A stretch of 23,794 nt of DNA from Candidatus Flexicrinis proximus (GCA_016712885.1 JADJQF010000022.1:1-23794); one strand, 5' to 3'. Shown: positions 8,720-17,892, counted from the first letter of the stretch. Numbers and translations are program-made. The notes: generated by a model from the sequence alone, not told the origin.

Positions 8720-10243
8720 TCAGCTCGTGGCGATCGCCCGCATGATGGCGTCCTCATCGATTTCATCGCCTTCCAACTCGCGCAGTTTTTTGCGGTCACG
8801 CAGAATCGCGACACGATCGCTGTATTCAACGACTTCGGCCAGTTCCGAAGAGATGATAAGCATCGCTTTGCCTTCGTTGGCAAGCCGCTTGATGATCTGG
8901 ATGATTTCAGCGTGCGCCCCAACGTCAATCCCGCGCGTCGGCTCATCCAGGATCAGAAGGTCTGGGTTAGAGACGAGCCAGCGCGCCAGAATGACCTTCT
9001 GTTGATTGCCGCCGGAAAGCTCTTTGACCGGTTTTTCCGCGTTCGGGGTCGCGATACTCAGCGCCTTGATCATATCGTTGGCCAGTTCATCCTGCTTCTG
9101 GCGGGAGAGGTAGTTGAACCAACCCATTTTGGCCTGCAGCGCGAGGATGATGTTTTCGCGCACGCTCAGGTCGCCAATGATTCCCTCGACCTTGCGGTCC
9201 TCAGGACATAGCCCAAAGCCATGGTTGATTGCCGCGCGAGGGGACGTGATCTTGACCGGCTTGCCTTTGACAAAAGCCTCGCCTTTGTCGCTTTGGTCGA
9301 CACCAAAAATCAGGTGAGCAATTTCGGTGCGGCCAGAACCCAGCAGTCCAGCCAGTCCAACAATCTCGCCGCGCCGGATCTCCAGATCGAACGGCTCGAT
9401 CATCCCCTGCCGGCCGAAGCCCTGAACCTTGAGGTAGGTCTCGTGGTTCGCACGGCTGGAGACCGTTCCCGCTTCCTTGTCTCCCAGCACCTCTTTGAGT
9501 TCCTTGCCCAGCATTTCCGTAATGAGCTGAACCCTGGGCAGTTCGGTTTTGAGATGCTTCTCCGACCTTTTGGCCGTTGCGCAGAACGGTGATCCGGTCA
9601 GCGATCTCATAGACCTGATCGAGGAAGTGTGTAATCAGGATGATGCCGATACCGCGCTGCTTAAGGGAGCGGATGACCGAGAAGAGCATCTCCACTTCAG
9701 GACGATCAAGGCTTGAGGTAGGTTCATCCAGGATCAGGATTTTTGCGGAGAGGTCGACGCCGCGGACGATTGCGACGATCTGTTGAATGGCCACTGAGAA
9801 CGAGGAGAGGTTGCGTGTGACATCGATATCGACGCCAAAGTCCTTCAGCAGCTGCTTGGCCTGCCGGTTGGCGGCGCGCATGTTGATCATGCCATAGCGC
9901 TTGGGTTGACGCCCCAAATAAATGTTTTCGGCCACCGATAGGGTGGGGATCAGGTTGACTTCCTGATAGACGGTGCTGATGCCGAGTTCCTGGGCGTGGC
10001 GCGGGCTGTGAGGGTCGATCTCCACGCCATCGAGCGGATTGTGCCGGCGTCTTTGCGATAAACCCCGGTGATGAGCTTGATCAGCGTCGACTTTCCGGCG
10101 CCGTTTTCACCGACCAGGACGTGAACATCTCCGCCATAGAGTGTAAAGTCAACGTTTGAAAGCGCGACTGTGGACGGGAAAGTCTTTGTAAGTCCTTTTA
10201 CCTCAAGTAATGGTCTTCTTTCCCGTTCATGGCTTGCCATCAT
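8720..10243 (-). CDS. ytfR: Galactofuranose-type ABC importer ATP-binding protein YtfR (two frameshifts)
   Basis: This double-cassette ATPase powers sugar uptake. ATG 10243 follows AAGGGA. The span is 508 codons, against 500 in E. coli YtfR; two compensating slips (about 10030 and 9600) keep the total a multiple of three. The first cassette has Walker A GENGAGKST (residues 45-53), the Q-loop region STVYQEVNLIPTLSVAENI, ILILDEPTSSLD and the H-loop ITHFLDQVYE. The second has the degenerate GLLGSGRTE typical of this subfamily, CPEDRKVEGI, the signature LSGGNQQKVILARW and LLILDEPTRGIDVGAH. Blocks such as FLDQVYEIADRITVLRNG and EPTRGIDVGAHAEII match YtfR closely. It sits between ytfQ (upstream, separated by a hairpin) and ytfT. 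Confidence 0.92.
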
Positions 10244-10302
10244 GAAAGTCCCTTCAATCAAAGATCGCGGGCGCGGCGCCCATATTATTACTATTTAGAA
10301 CA

Positions 10303-10336
10303 GGAGGGGGCAAATCACGCCGGATTTACCCCCTCC
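10303..10336 (-). promoter_or_regulatory. Stable hairpin between ytfQ and ytfR (attenuator or mRNA-stabilising element)
   Basis: GGAGGGGG (303-310 of 10 kb) pairs with CCCCCTCC (10329-10336), and AAATC (10312-10316) with GATTT (10323-10327). One G-U wobble on the transcribed strand joins the two arms, leaving a 6-base loop. The hairpin is just 13 bp past the ytfQ stop and 60 bp before the ytfR start, and the RNA after it is A/U-rich without a pure U-run. In sugar importer operons such elements commonly make the binding protein more abundant than the membrane parts. Confidence 0.7.
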
Positions 10337-10349
10337 ACACACTTAGAGC

Positions 10350-11298
10350 TTACTGATGTTCGGCATCATAGGCTGCGCGCGACGTGTAGAGACCGCCGCC
10401 AACCGGGATCCACTTCGGCAGTTCTTCGCCAGCCAGGTGCGCGACGACTGCGTCAAACGCCGGGCCGCCCATGAACGGGCTGAGTTCGACGGTGGCATTG
10501 GTTTCGCCGGCATCCATCGAGTTGAAGATGTCAGGGATGGCATCAACAGACACGACCAGAATGTCCTGAGCAGGAACCAGGCCCGCTTCCTTGATGGCTT
10601 CGATGGCGCCAATCGCCATGTCGTCATTGTGGGCGAACACGGCGCAGATATTGGCGGGATCTTCAGAGCTCAGGATGCTCTCCATAACCGCCTTGCCCTC
10701 GGTCCGCACGAAGTTGCCGGTCTCCGAATGCGTGATCTTCATGTTGGCGAACAGCTCGATGACCTGCGAGAAACCGGTGTGGCGGTCTTCCGCGGCGGCA
10801 GAACCGACGGTGCCGTACAGCTCGACGATATTGCATTTGCCGGAGGTCGCCTGGACCAACCACGCAGCCGCAAGCCGGCCTTCATGCACGAAGTCGGACG
10901 ACACGCGGGTGACAAACAGCGACGGATCCGAATCCACGTTACGGTCGACAATGATCACAGGGACGCCGGAATCGGCTGCTTCCTGCAGGACATCGTCCCA
11001 ACCGCTTGCGATCACGGGGGCGAGAATGATGGCATCCACGTCACCCTGGGCCAGCCAGGCGCGGATGGCTGCAATCTGGTTTTCCTGGCTCTGCTGAGCA
11101 TCGGAAAACAGCAGGTTGATGCCGCGCGCTTCCGCCTCGGCCTTGACGGCTTCGGTGAATGCAGTACGCCAGGCACTTTCAGAACCAATCTGCGAGAAGC
11201 CAATAGTAAGGCCTGCGCCGGAATCCCTGTGCCGCAACAAATGGGACACAGATTGCCAGCAGGAGAAGAACAACGACGGTCAACTTCGCAAAACGCAT
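10350..11298 (-). CDS. ytfQ: Galactofuranose-type periplasmic/extracellular sugar-binding protein YtfQ (one frameshift)
   Basis: ATG 11298 follows GGAAGGAG with an 8-base gap and begins a signal peptide (MRFAKLTVVVLLLLAIC, cleavage about VAA-Q). One extra base in the CCC run at 11225-11227 (+ strand) breaks the frame; removing it gives AQDSGAGLTIGFSQIGSESA. The span is 949 bp, one more than a multiple of three. The mature protein is a type I solute-binding protein of about 290 residues. Stretches matching E. coli YtfQ include LTIGFSQIGSES, QSQENQIAAIRAWLAQG, DAIILAPVIASGWDDVLQEA, CNIVELYGTVG, KAVMESI, FAHNDDMAIGAIEAIKEAGL and FMGGPAFDA. It captures the sugar and delivers it to YtfT/YjfF. In a monoderm it would be a tethered or lipid-anchored protein, but I see no lipobox. 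It is the first gene after the promoter. Confidence 0.93.
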
Positions 11299-11351
11299 TT
11301 CGTAATCTCCTTCCGTAGTTAACGGATATGTATGAAGCGTCACATGCTATT

Positions 11352-11365
11352 TGTGAACGCTCTCA
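11352..11365. promoter_or_regulatory. LacI-family operator at the importer promoter
   Basis: TGTGAACGCTCTCA matches all defined positions of the LacI/GalR-CcpA-type consensus TGWNANCGNTNWCA, including the central CG. It begins one base downstream of the -10 box of the ytfQ promoter, so a bound repressor would cover the transcription start. The LacI-family gene is at the far end of the same operon, suggesting autoregulation. Confidence 0.72.
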
Positions 11366-11366
11366 G

Positions 11367-11395
11367 ACTCTATCGCATTCAAATACCGGAGTCAA
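11367..11395 (-). promoter_or_regulatory. Sigma-70-type promoter of the ytfQRT-yjfF-lacI operon
   Basis: Read on the minus strand, TTGACT (11395-11390) and TAGAGT (11372-11367) are separated by exactly 17 bases. The -35 box differs from consensus at one position, the -10 box at two. The start site would fall about 11360, giving a leader of roughly 60 bases before the ytfQ ATG. The operator directly abuts the -10 box. Confidence 0.7.
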
Positions 11396-11551
11396 GAGGT
11401 TCGATGTTTGCGACCCTCACAGCACTCAAAAGCATCAGAACTGGTGGTGTTGAGCGGAGAATTTCGTCAGTGGATCGTTTCACTCGTTCGTATTGCGCGG
11501 ACTGAATTGACAGTGGTATCCGATGCAAATACTTACTTTTCACATTACACT

Positions 11552-11565
11552 TGTGAGCCTTCACA
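11552..11565. promoter_or_regulatory. Possible auxiliary operator (TGTGA-N4-TCACA palindrome)
   Basis: TGTGAGCCTTCACA has perfect TGTGA/TCACA arms and matches the LacI-family consensus at all defined positions but one of the central CG. Its start lies exactly 200 bp upstream of the promoter operator, a spacing close to a whole number of helical turns. That would suit repression by DNA looping. A CRP/FNR-type site is less likely because those have six bases between the arms. Confidence 0.4.
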
Positions 11566-11631
11566 CATTTTTTCATACGGCCCGCCGGCGTTTAGCAGAC
11601 ATCAGGCACACCAAAGCGCCAAACGTGGTGG

Positions 11632-11690
11632 CGCGGTTGGAACAAAGTTAGCCTCAGGAATCGGCGGGAGGGTTAAAGGATCCAACCGCG
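11632..11690. repeat. 10-bp perfect inverted repeat with 39-bp spacer downstream of the aldo/keto reductase
   Basis: CGCGGTTGGA (11632-11641) and TCCAACCGCG (11681-11690) are exact complements. The repeat begins 13 bp after the aldo/keto reductase stop on the minus strand. There is no T-run, so it would be a weak or Rho-assisted terminator or a 3' stabilising stem. Confidence 0.5.
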
Positions 11691-11702
11691 AGTGAGAGCC
11701 GT

Positions 11703-12560
11703 TCAGGTAAACAGCGGCTCCATCCCCCATTCCGCGACAACGGCCTGCATTTCGGCGTCGGAGGGACGGGCCTGAAAGCGATTGGCTGCATCCAGTACCT
11801 TGGGCAGTAGATTGATGTCCCCGGCAGTGTTCAGGAACACTCCCTCCTGACCCAGCACCCAATGCACCGTTTTGTCGATGCTGTCCTGGGTGGTCAGCGG
11901 CTCGTACCACATAGCATGAGTCTGCTCGCCATGATACGGGCGTCTGGTGATCGATTTGATTGTCTGGATGGCGATACCGCGTGCCTGGGCCATCTTCAGC
12001 ACTTCCTGGAAGCCCGCCGCATAGACCGGGTTCTGCATCATCACATAGTTGTAGGGCAGCAGCACGGAGTCGAAGTCGAAACGCTCCAGACTCTTCTGAA
12101 TCATCCCGGTAACCGCAACATCATGCCCGGTGACGCCGATATACTTCACAAGCCCTTTGTCGCGCGCCTCCAGAAGATATTCCAGTGCGCCGCCGGGCCC
12201 CATTGCGATTTCCCATTCCTTCTCATCCACCAGATAATGCAGTTGGATGAGATCCACGGAGTCAACGCGCAGGCGGTCAAGTGAGCGTTCAAAACTGGTC
12301 TTGGCTGCGGCATACGTGCGTTCGCCGGTCTTGGTCGCGAGAAAAAACTGATCGCGATAGCTTGCCATCCACGGGCCAATCCGCAGTTCCGAGTCGCCGT
12401 AGCTGGCGGCCGTATCGATATGGTTAATCCCGTATTCCAGCAGCAGGTCGAGCGTTCGGTCAGCTTCATCCTGCGTCACCTGGCCGAGTGCCACGGCGCC
12501 GAACAGGGTTCGGGTGCTCATATGCCCGGTGCGTCCAAAAGGCAGTTTCGCAATTGACAT
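11703..12560 (-). CDS. Aldo/keto reductase
   Basis: This intact NADPH-dependent TIM-barrel oxidoreductase has 285 residues. I chose ATG 12560 because AGGAG lies 8 bases upstream; GTG 12569 and ATG 12566 are too close to that site. The catalytic tetrad is visible: Asp49 (HIDTAASYG), Tyr54, Lys77 (FFLATKTGE) and His108 (DLIQLHYLVD). Further along are KYIGVTGHDVAV, the SVLLPYNYVMM strand and a C-terminal segment with VFLNTAGDINLLPKVLDAA. It resembles the group of small reductases with a GxxRTG start that act on sugar-derived or small carbonyl compounds. It has its own -10 box and lies upstream of the sugar importer on the same strand, so a role in handling the imported sugar is possible. The substrate is not identifiable. 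Confidence 0.9.
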   Translation of the reverse strand: MSIAKLPFGRTGHMSTRTLFGAVALGQVTQDEADRTLDLLLEYGINHIDTAASYGDSELRIGPWMASYRDQFFLATKTGERTYAAAKTSFERSLDRLRVDSVDLIQLHYLVDEKEWEIAMGPGGALEYLLEARDKGLVKYIGVTGHDVAVTGMIQKSLERFDFDSVLLPYNYVMMQNPVYAAGFQEVLKMAQARGIAIQTIKSITRRPYHGEQTHAMWYEPLTTQDSIDKTVHWVLGQEGVFLNTAGDINLLPKVLDAANRFQARPSDAEMQAVVAEWGMEPLFT

Positions 12561-12592
12561 GGTCATCACTCCTCATAGCACATTGGCTGTGA

Positions 12593-12598
12593 ATTATA
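12593..12598 (-). promoter_or_regulatory. -10 box (TATAAT) of the aldo/keto reductase promoter
   Basis: On the minus strand a perfect TATAAT lies 32 bases before the chosen ATG at 12560, in the 162-bp gap after the upstream gene. No good TTGACA-like box is found at 16-18 bases, so the promoter may be weak or activator dependent. Confidence 0.45.
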
Positions 12599-12649
12599 AC
12601 TTCTGAACCAGACCACATGGGATGCCTTGGACGCCCGGTATAAAATCAC

Positions 12650-12684
12650 AAGGTCTTCGCTTCTTTCAGGGAAGTTCAGACCTT
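12650..12684 (-). terminator. Probable terminator after the alpha/alpha-toroid-like gene
   Basis: AAGGTCT (12684-12678 read on the minus strand) pairs with AGACCTT (12656-12650), with an additional inner CTTC/GAAG pairing. GTGATTTTAT follows. It lies about 40 bp past the stop at 12723 and before the aldo/keto reductase promoter, separating the two transcripts. Confidence 0.55.
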
Positions 12685-12722
12685 GCGGCGGAGCAGAAAG
12701 CTGTCCGACGTATATGACGCCG

Positions 12723-15414
12723 TTACATCTCGCTCAGGGTACGCCCATGCTGCAAGTCCAGCCGCAGGACACCGCTGCCGTGGCGGATCTCCATAATCGG
12801 CGCATTCAGCGGTGTATGGGTGTAGGTGTTGGCGTAATGCGGGAAGCTATCCCAATCCGCCGCGCGGCCATCGAGTCGCAGCGGGCCGCTCCAGCCAAAA
12901 GTCAGGTGCCGGCCATCGGGCATCTGCCAGCGCAATTCGGAGTCTTGGTGCCGCGGTGCGTTCGCCCGGACCGTCCGGCAGAAGGCCGCAAAATCGCCAT
13001 ACTCGTCCGCTGAGCCGACCGTGCACAGCCAGGCACGTCCCAGCCCTGAACTGCGCACTTCCTGCAGCGCATGCGGCCCGGTCGTCGTCTGCCGGAGGTC
13101 GCCATCCCCCCACAGCGCGACATAGCCGCTGCCCGAGCGTGCAAACGCCCACTGCCCGTCAATCAGCCATTCATCGAAATACGCGGTAGGGAAGTAGGCG
13201 TGGCTGAACCCCAGTCCAATGTCGGGGTCGATGCGATAGAGACAGATCACGGTGGCGCCGGTCATCGCAACACGCGGAAGCTTCACGGATCCAGCCCAGA
13301 AGTTGGGACGTGCCTGCCCGTGCTGCTGGTTGTTTCCCCGGATAATTCGTGAAGACGACCGCCTCCGGGCCAAGCGTCGCCTGCCAGAGATGTTCCTGAA
13401 CCCCCATGGCGCCGGGGCGATGATCGACCACGGCAGACAGCATGTAGTCGGACGTGCGACGGGTGATGGTGCGGATATCCCATTGGCCTCGATGCATGTC
13501 AAATTCGGGCCGGAACTTCGCGCTGGAGCGGGCATGTGTGACAATCGTTCTGTCGACATCTGCCCCGATCTTCTGAAGTATGTCAGGTAAACGGTAGCGG
13601 CGCGCCATCGACAGGAGGCCCGTTGCGCGCGTCTCCCCGTTGAAGATGCCCATTCCCCATGCGATACGCTGGATATTGGACGAGTTCTCCGCACGCGCAG
13701 ATTTCAGACCCTCCACGTAACAGCGCCCGTGCGTGCTGCCGTGCGCGCCGCGAAACGATTGCGCGGAGATCATGAAGAAGGTTTTGTGGAGGAGCGTGGT
13801 CGCCATCTCACGCAGGCGAGGACTGTTTGCGAATTCGACGAGCGCCAACATGCTGAACACATCCATGGTCAGATAGGCGTTCGAGTCCCATTCCGAGAAG
13901 CCGCCCTGCAGCCGCCGCAAAATCCAGGACCGGATGCGCGGCAGCGCCCGCGCCATCTGCTGCTTCCCCGTGAAGCCGCTGTTGGCAAACATACGGTCGG
14001 GCCAGTACTGCCCGGCCAGATAACCCGTCACATGAAACAGGATCTGATGGTTCTCGGTGCAGTAGCACATGCCGTCGAGTCCCGGCTCGTCGATCCAATA
14101 CTTGAAGCTGAGGAAGGCTGACTCGATGGCGGCGTAATCTTCGCGCCGAAGGGCCGGATGCCCACCGAAGCGGTTGAGGAGCGAGAGCAGACTCAAGGCG
14201 TAGAAGTCGGCGCAGTCCTTGCGCTGATTGAGGAACTCGCAGGCAATCCCAACGGCGGCCGACGCAATCTGCTGCGTGCGCCCGGTTTCCACGGCGGCCA
14301 TCGCGGCAAACACATCGAAGTCGTACATCGCGGCAAGGTGTTCGACGGCTTCGCGGCGGCGCGTTTCGTAGTCGGCGTAGGGCTGAAGACTGAAGCGATT
14401 GCTGCTCGCCCATAGCGCGTGTGTCTGCCGGATAGGCGTGCCATCGTCAGGGCGAATGGTGAGGGTCAACGCATTCTCGCCGGGCAGCCGCGCCATTGCC
14501 TTTGCGATCTCGTCGGTGAGCGGCAGTCGTGCGCTTTGGCCGGGCTGGATGAGCAGGCGAGCGGTCGCTTGCGGGACATCAGCCGAAGCAAACTGCGCCC
14601 ACGGACTGCCGCTCACCGGCAGCGACACCGTCACTTCGACAGCCGCCGCGGCAGGTGCCGAGGCATCGAGTTCGATCATCGCTGGCAGATCGGGAACTGC
14701 GAACTGTTTCAGGTTCAGGTGGTTGAGCGCAGTATCCGCACTGTGCCACTTTTCGGGCGAGATCGCGCCAATCGGCAGGCGAATGTCGACAGCAGGACTC
14801 CCGAGTAAGCACATGCCGAGCGCCAAACGAGCCTCCCGCCAGCCGGGCATCAGACCGTGCAGGACCAGCCGATTCTCGCCGGCGTTAAGCGAAATGTGCG
14901 TTGTGATGGTCAGGGGGGCGACATAGCTGAATGTCTCGTCGAATTGGTGGACAAGCGATTCGTTGTGCCAGAGCTGGACGGGGCCGATGGTATAGATTTC
15001 GACCGGCACGCGGACTTCTTGCTCGGCGACGACGATCGTATATGCCCAGCCGAGCATTAGAGACGGCACGAAATTGAAGCGGCTGAAGTCGATCATGCGG
15101 TCATCGCGTGCGATTGCGTAGCGCCACAACAGGCCGTCTATGGCCGGCTGGTCAACAACGGGCGCAGGTCCGGGCTTCCACGTGAATGGTGAGATTGATT
15201 GATAAACGCGCTGCTTGAGGCGCTTGACTTCCGGGTGATATGCCCAGTAGTTCATCGTCCAGCGCTGCTGGTGCCCGTGCGGCGTCCCGGTCGAGGGAAG
15301 CACCGCCTCCAGACCCTGAAGCGGCGGCGCCGCCGGCCCACAAGCCAGCCAGTGCTGTATTGTGCCGTCGTGGCCTAACCGGTAACGCGCGAAGTGAGTA
15401 GTCATAAGTGACAT
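12723..15414 (-). CDS. Large uncharacterised protein, probable alpha/alpha-toroid glycan-active protein (one frameshift)
   Basis: About 897 codons, in two frames joined at a CCCC run (13336-13339, + strand). Dropping one base there continues cleanly as YPGNNQQHGQARPNFWAGSV, and the span is 2692 bp, one over a multiple of three. ATG 15414 or 15405 are both possible starts; neither has a strong ribosome site. No signal peptide or membrane segment is seen. The N-terminus has HWLACGP, as in many glycosidase-associated proteins, then beta-rich blocks (AGENRLVLHGLMPGWREARL). The middle (about residues 390-650) is helical with aromatic and His-rich motifs (CYCTENHQILFHVTGYLAGQ, GGFSEWDSNAYLTMDVFSML, GAHGSTHGRCYVEG), resembling the helical toroids of glycan hydrolases and lyases. 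The C-terminus is beta-rich. It ends a run of glycosyltransferase genes. The family is not identified; lyase or hydrolase activity is inference. Confidence 0.7.
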
Positions 15415-15454
15415 ACACGCTCGTTTGTCGTCACAAAAGAGTAGCCAATAGTAG

Positions 15455-16680
15455 TCAAGGTTTGGCAACACTCTCCAGTATCGCCAGATACTCTGCTTTT
15501 ACAGCATCGGGAGAAAGTGTCGCTTCGCCGTAAGCACGACCTGCCCGCCCCATCTCTGATAGTCGTTGTGGAGATGCTGCCATTTCATGCAACGCATGGA
15601 CAAAGGCCTGTTTATCCCCGACCCTAACAATGACTCCGGCACCAGCTTTCTCAATTAAAGCCGCCCCCTCGCCACGAATGGCCGCAACTAAAGGCGTTCC
15701 CGTTGCGAATGACTCGTATATTTTCGCTGGGATTGTTGTACCCGCGACCGTGTGGTCATGAAATGCTAACAGGCTTACGTCTGCTGCTGCCCAAACTAAC
15801 GGCATGCTGTCATGCGGCAGGGTACCCAGGAGTCGGACGTTACTTAACCGATGCGTGGTAACCTGTGACTCGATATACGCGGCTTGTGATCCGCCCCCCG
15901 CGAATAGAAATGTGATATCGGGACAAGCGGCGGCAGCGAATAATATAAGGTCGAAGTCATAGGTCAGACTCTGGTTGCCAATGTGCGCCACAACAAACGC
16001 CTCCGTACCGAGGCCAAGCTTTTCACGCGCTCCGGCACGCGCAACTGGGTCAGCCGGCTTGAACAGGTTCAAATCCACCCCATTCTTGATCAGGCTTACG
16101 CGAAGAGGTTCAGGGAACACAGCCACGATCCCATCGACAATCCCCTGCGACATTCCGATGATATGCGCGGCATCATTGTACGCCCAACGCTCGATACGTG
16201 CCGCGACTTTGACGAGCAAGCTTTCAGCTCTCAACATACCGGTCGCAACGGCTGACTCCGGCCATAAATCCGAAACGTTCAACACTACGTGCGCGCGTTT
16301 GAGCCGCCGCAACCAACCCGCGGCCAAAGTCACGAACAACGGATGCGACTCAACCAGTATCGCGTCCGGGCGCCTGAGCCGTGTTCCGCGCAGAGCGGTC
16401 ATGATCATAAAACTGAATTGATTAATTAATCTTGACCGGGCGCGCTTGCTAGGGGATGCAAAGACCCATACCCGCCGCACATCCACGCCGTCAATTGTCT
16501 CCCGATAGCCGATCTTGCCGCGATACGGCGGATTGATCACGCCATCAGGATAGTTGGGCAAGCCGGTTAGGACGGTGACTTCATGACCGTCCGCCGCCAA
16601 CAGACGCGCTAGGCGACCAGGCGAATCGCCGCCGCGCCGATTTCGGGCGGGTAGTATTGTGTGAGTATCCAGATTCGCAT
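15455..16680 (-). CDS. GT4-family glycosyltransferase (WbuB-like), one frameshift
   Basis: ATG 16680 begins MRIWILTQYYPPEIGAAAIR, the usual start of WbuB-type GT-B enzymes. A base is missing at the CC pair 16617-16618 (+ strand); restoring it continues as LGRLARLLAADGHEVTVLTG. The span is 1226 bp, one short of a multiple of three. Then come LPNYPDGVINPPYRGK, DAILVESHPLFVTLAAG, LNVSDLWPESAVATGML, IKNGVDLNLF, VVAHIGNQSLTYDFDLIL and the donor-site region AKIYESFATGTPLVAAIRGE. Length is about 408 residues. The family transfers sugars such as HexNAc or deoxyhexose from nucleotide donors to growing surface glycans at the cytoplasmic face. It lies 42 bp after the preceding GT4 gene and 40 bp before the toroid-like gene, so all are probably in one operon. 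Donor and acceptor are unknown. Confidence 0.9.
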
Positions 16681-16722
16681 TGACTTGCCCTATCAACAAG
16701 GTAAAGCGTTGCCCTCAGTGCA

Positions 16723-17892
16723 TCACCGAAGCAATTCTCGGTAAATCTCTACCAACGTCCGTGCTACTACCATCTTGGAATGACGCTCCTCAATTATCCA
16801 GGCTGACCGCCTAGACATTGTTTCCAATCGATCATAGTCAGATAGAGCCTCTAGGACCGCATTGGCAAGTGCTCCCGGATCCTCAGGCGGGATTATCCAA
16901 CCGTTTCCGTCGATTGTTTCTGGCAGACCGCCGACATCTGTGACAATTACCGGACACCTGAAGCCCATTGCGGTGATTAGTGCAGCGCTCTGATAAATGT
17001 GGCGATAGGGAAGCACGAAGATATTCGGCGCGAGAAAGAAAGGCCATGTTTCGTTTGCGGGAATATACCCTTCAACCAGATGTAGGTTTGGTATCTCTCT
17101 CAAGACTGACACAGGAGGGATCTTATCTTTCTCAAGTGGGTCAATCTTACCTCCGATCAAGAGATGAACTTCGGGATGTTCTGCTTGGATTTTCAGGAAG
17201 GCATCCCCAAGTACATCAATGCCTTTGTAGTGGCGAATTGAGCCGAAATAACCAATTAGGGGTACATTCTGAGGGATTCCGAGGATTCTCCGCGCAGACT
17301 CTCTACTTGCGTCTTCCGGTACAACTGCCTCCTTGTATTCGACAAGTGGAATTACGCTCACTTTGTCGGGAGATACAGAAGGAAATGATCTAAGAAAGTC
17401 CGTCTTGTTTGCATCTGTGTGGACGAGAAGACAATCAACCTTTTCGTAGATTGCCGCCAGTGGCCTGATGTCACCTTTCAGGGCATACAAGGGGACTACA
17501 TCATGAACAGTATGAACAACCGGTATGCCAAGGTTCTGAATCCGTGAAATTAACCAGAGATCGAAGCGTGGAACGCGACTCCACTGAATGTGTACAATTT
17601 CTGGGCGATTGCGCCGAACTGCCCGAAGAAACTCGTAATGCCCAATCGGATAGCTGAGGCCACGGAGTACTCGTCGTAACCGCGGATAGTTCAGTAACCA
17701 CTTGTGGTTGAGGCCGCGAAAGTAGATCGTCTCTTTTCGTACCTTCTCCGAGTCACCCAGTTCGGTGTCATACAAGTATTGCGATGTGAAGTAGCGGACG
17801 GAACATCCAGCATCCACAAGCGCAGTGCATACGGCGAAATTGTAAAACGGTGTGATCTGTGCAGGATCAAGTTGCCAGACTTCAAGTTTCAC
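16723..17892 (-). CDS. GT4-family glycosyltransferase
   Basis: This intact 389-residue GT-B enzyme starts at GTG 17892, which overlaps the stop of the upstream GT2 gene by four bases (GTGA), pointing to translational coupling. The N-terminal Rossmann half includes EIVHIQWSRVPRFDLWLI and PVVHTVHDVVPLYAL. The C-terminal half has PLIGYFGSIRHYKGIDVL, HLLIGGKID, VEGYIPANETWPFFLAPNIF and the donor-binding stretch ALITAMGFRCPVIVTDVGGL with PETI and GWIIPPEDPGALANAV. The base composition is visibly more A/T-rich than in the ytf genes, as is common in polysaccharide loci acquired by transfer. The sugar and linkage cannot be predicted. Confidence 0.92.
   Translation of the reverse strand: MKLEVWQLDPAQITPFYNFAVCTALVDAGCSVRYFTSQYLYDTELGDSEKVRKETIYFRGLNHKWLLNYPRLRRVLRGLSYPIGHYEFLRAVRRNRPEIVHIQWSRVPRFDLWLISRIQNLGIPVVHTVHDVVPLYALKGDIRPLAAIYEKVDCLLVHTDANKTDFLRSFPSVSPDKVSVIPLVEYKEAVVPEDASRESARRILGIPQNVPLIGYFGSIRHYKGIDVLGDAFLKIQAEHPEVHLLIGGKIDPLEKDKIPPVSVLREIPNLHLVEGYIPANETWPFFLAPNIFVLPYRHIYQSAALITAMGFRCPVIVTDVGGLPETIDGNGWIIPPEDPGALANAVLEALSDYDRLETMSRRSAWIIEERHSKMVVARTLVEIYRELLR

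Larger units (their letters stand above)
11299..11702. other. 404-bp intergenic region upstream of ytfQ
   Basis: This region holds the ytfQ ribosome site, promoter and operator (11306-11395), a second operator-like palindrome (11552-11565) and a long inverted repeat (11632-11690). A 65-codon minus-strand frame (11379-11576) covers the promoter, has no recognisable domain and is not called. The 11400-11550 part shows nothing else I can support. Confidence 0.6.

Noticed and set aside
8307..9005. Plus-strand 232-codon open frame
   Set aside because: It spans ytfT and ytfR in antisense and is Ser/Arg/Ile-rich without a domain.
10356..11318. Plus-strand 320-codon open frame
   Set aside because: It is the antisense shadow of ytfQ; the opposite strand matches the binding-protein family along its length.
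11379..11576. Minus-strand 65-codon frame upstream of ytfQ
   Set aside because: It overlaps the promoter and operator and has no recognisable domain or good ribosome site.
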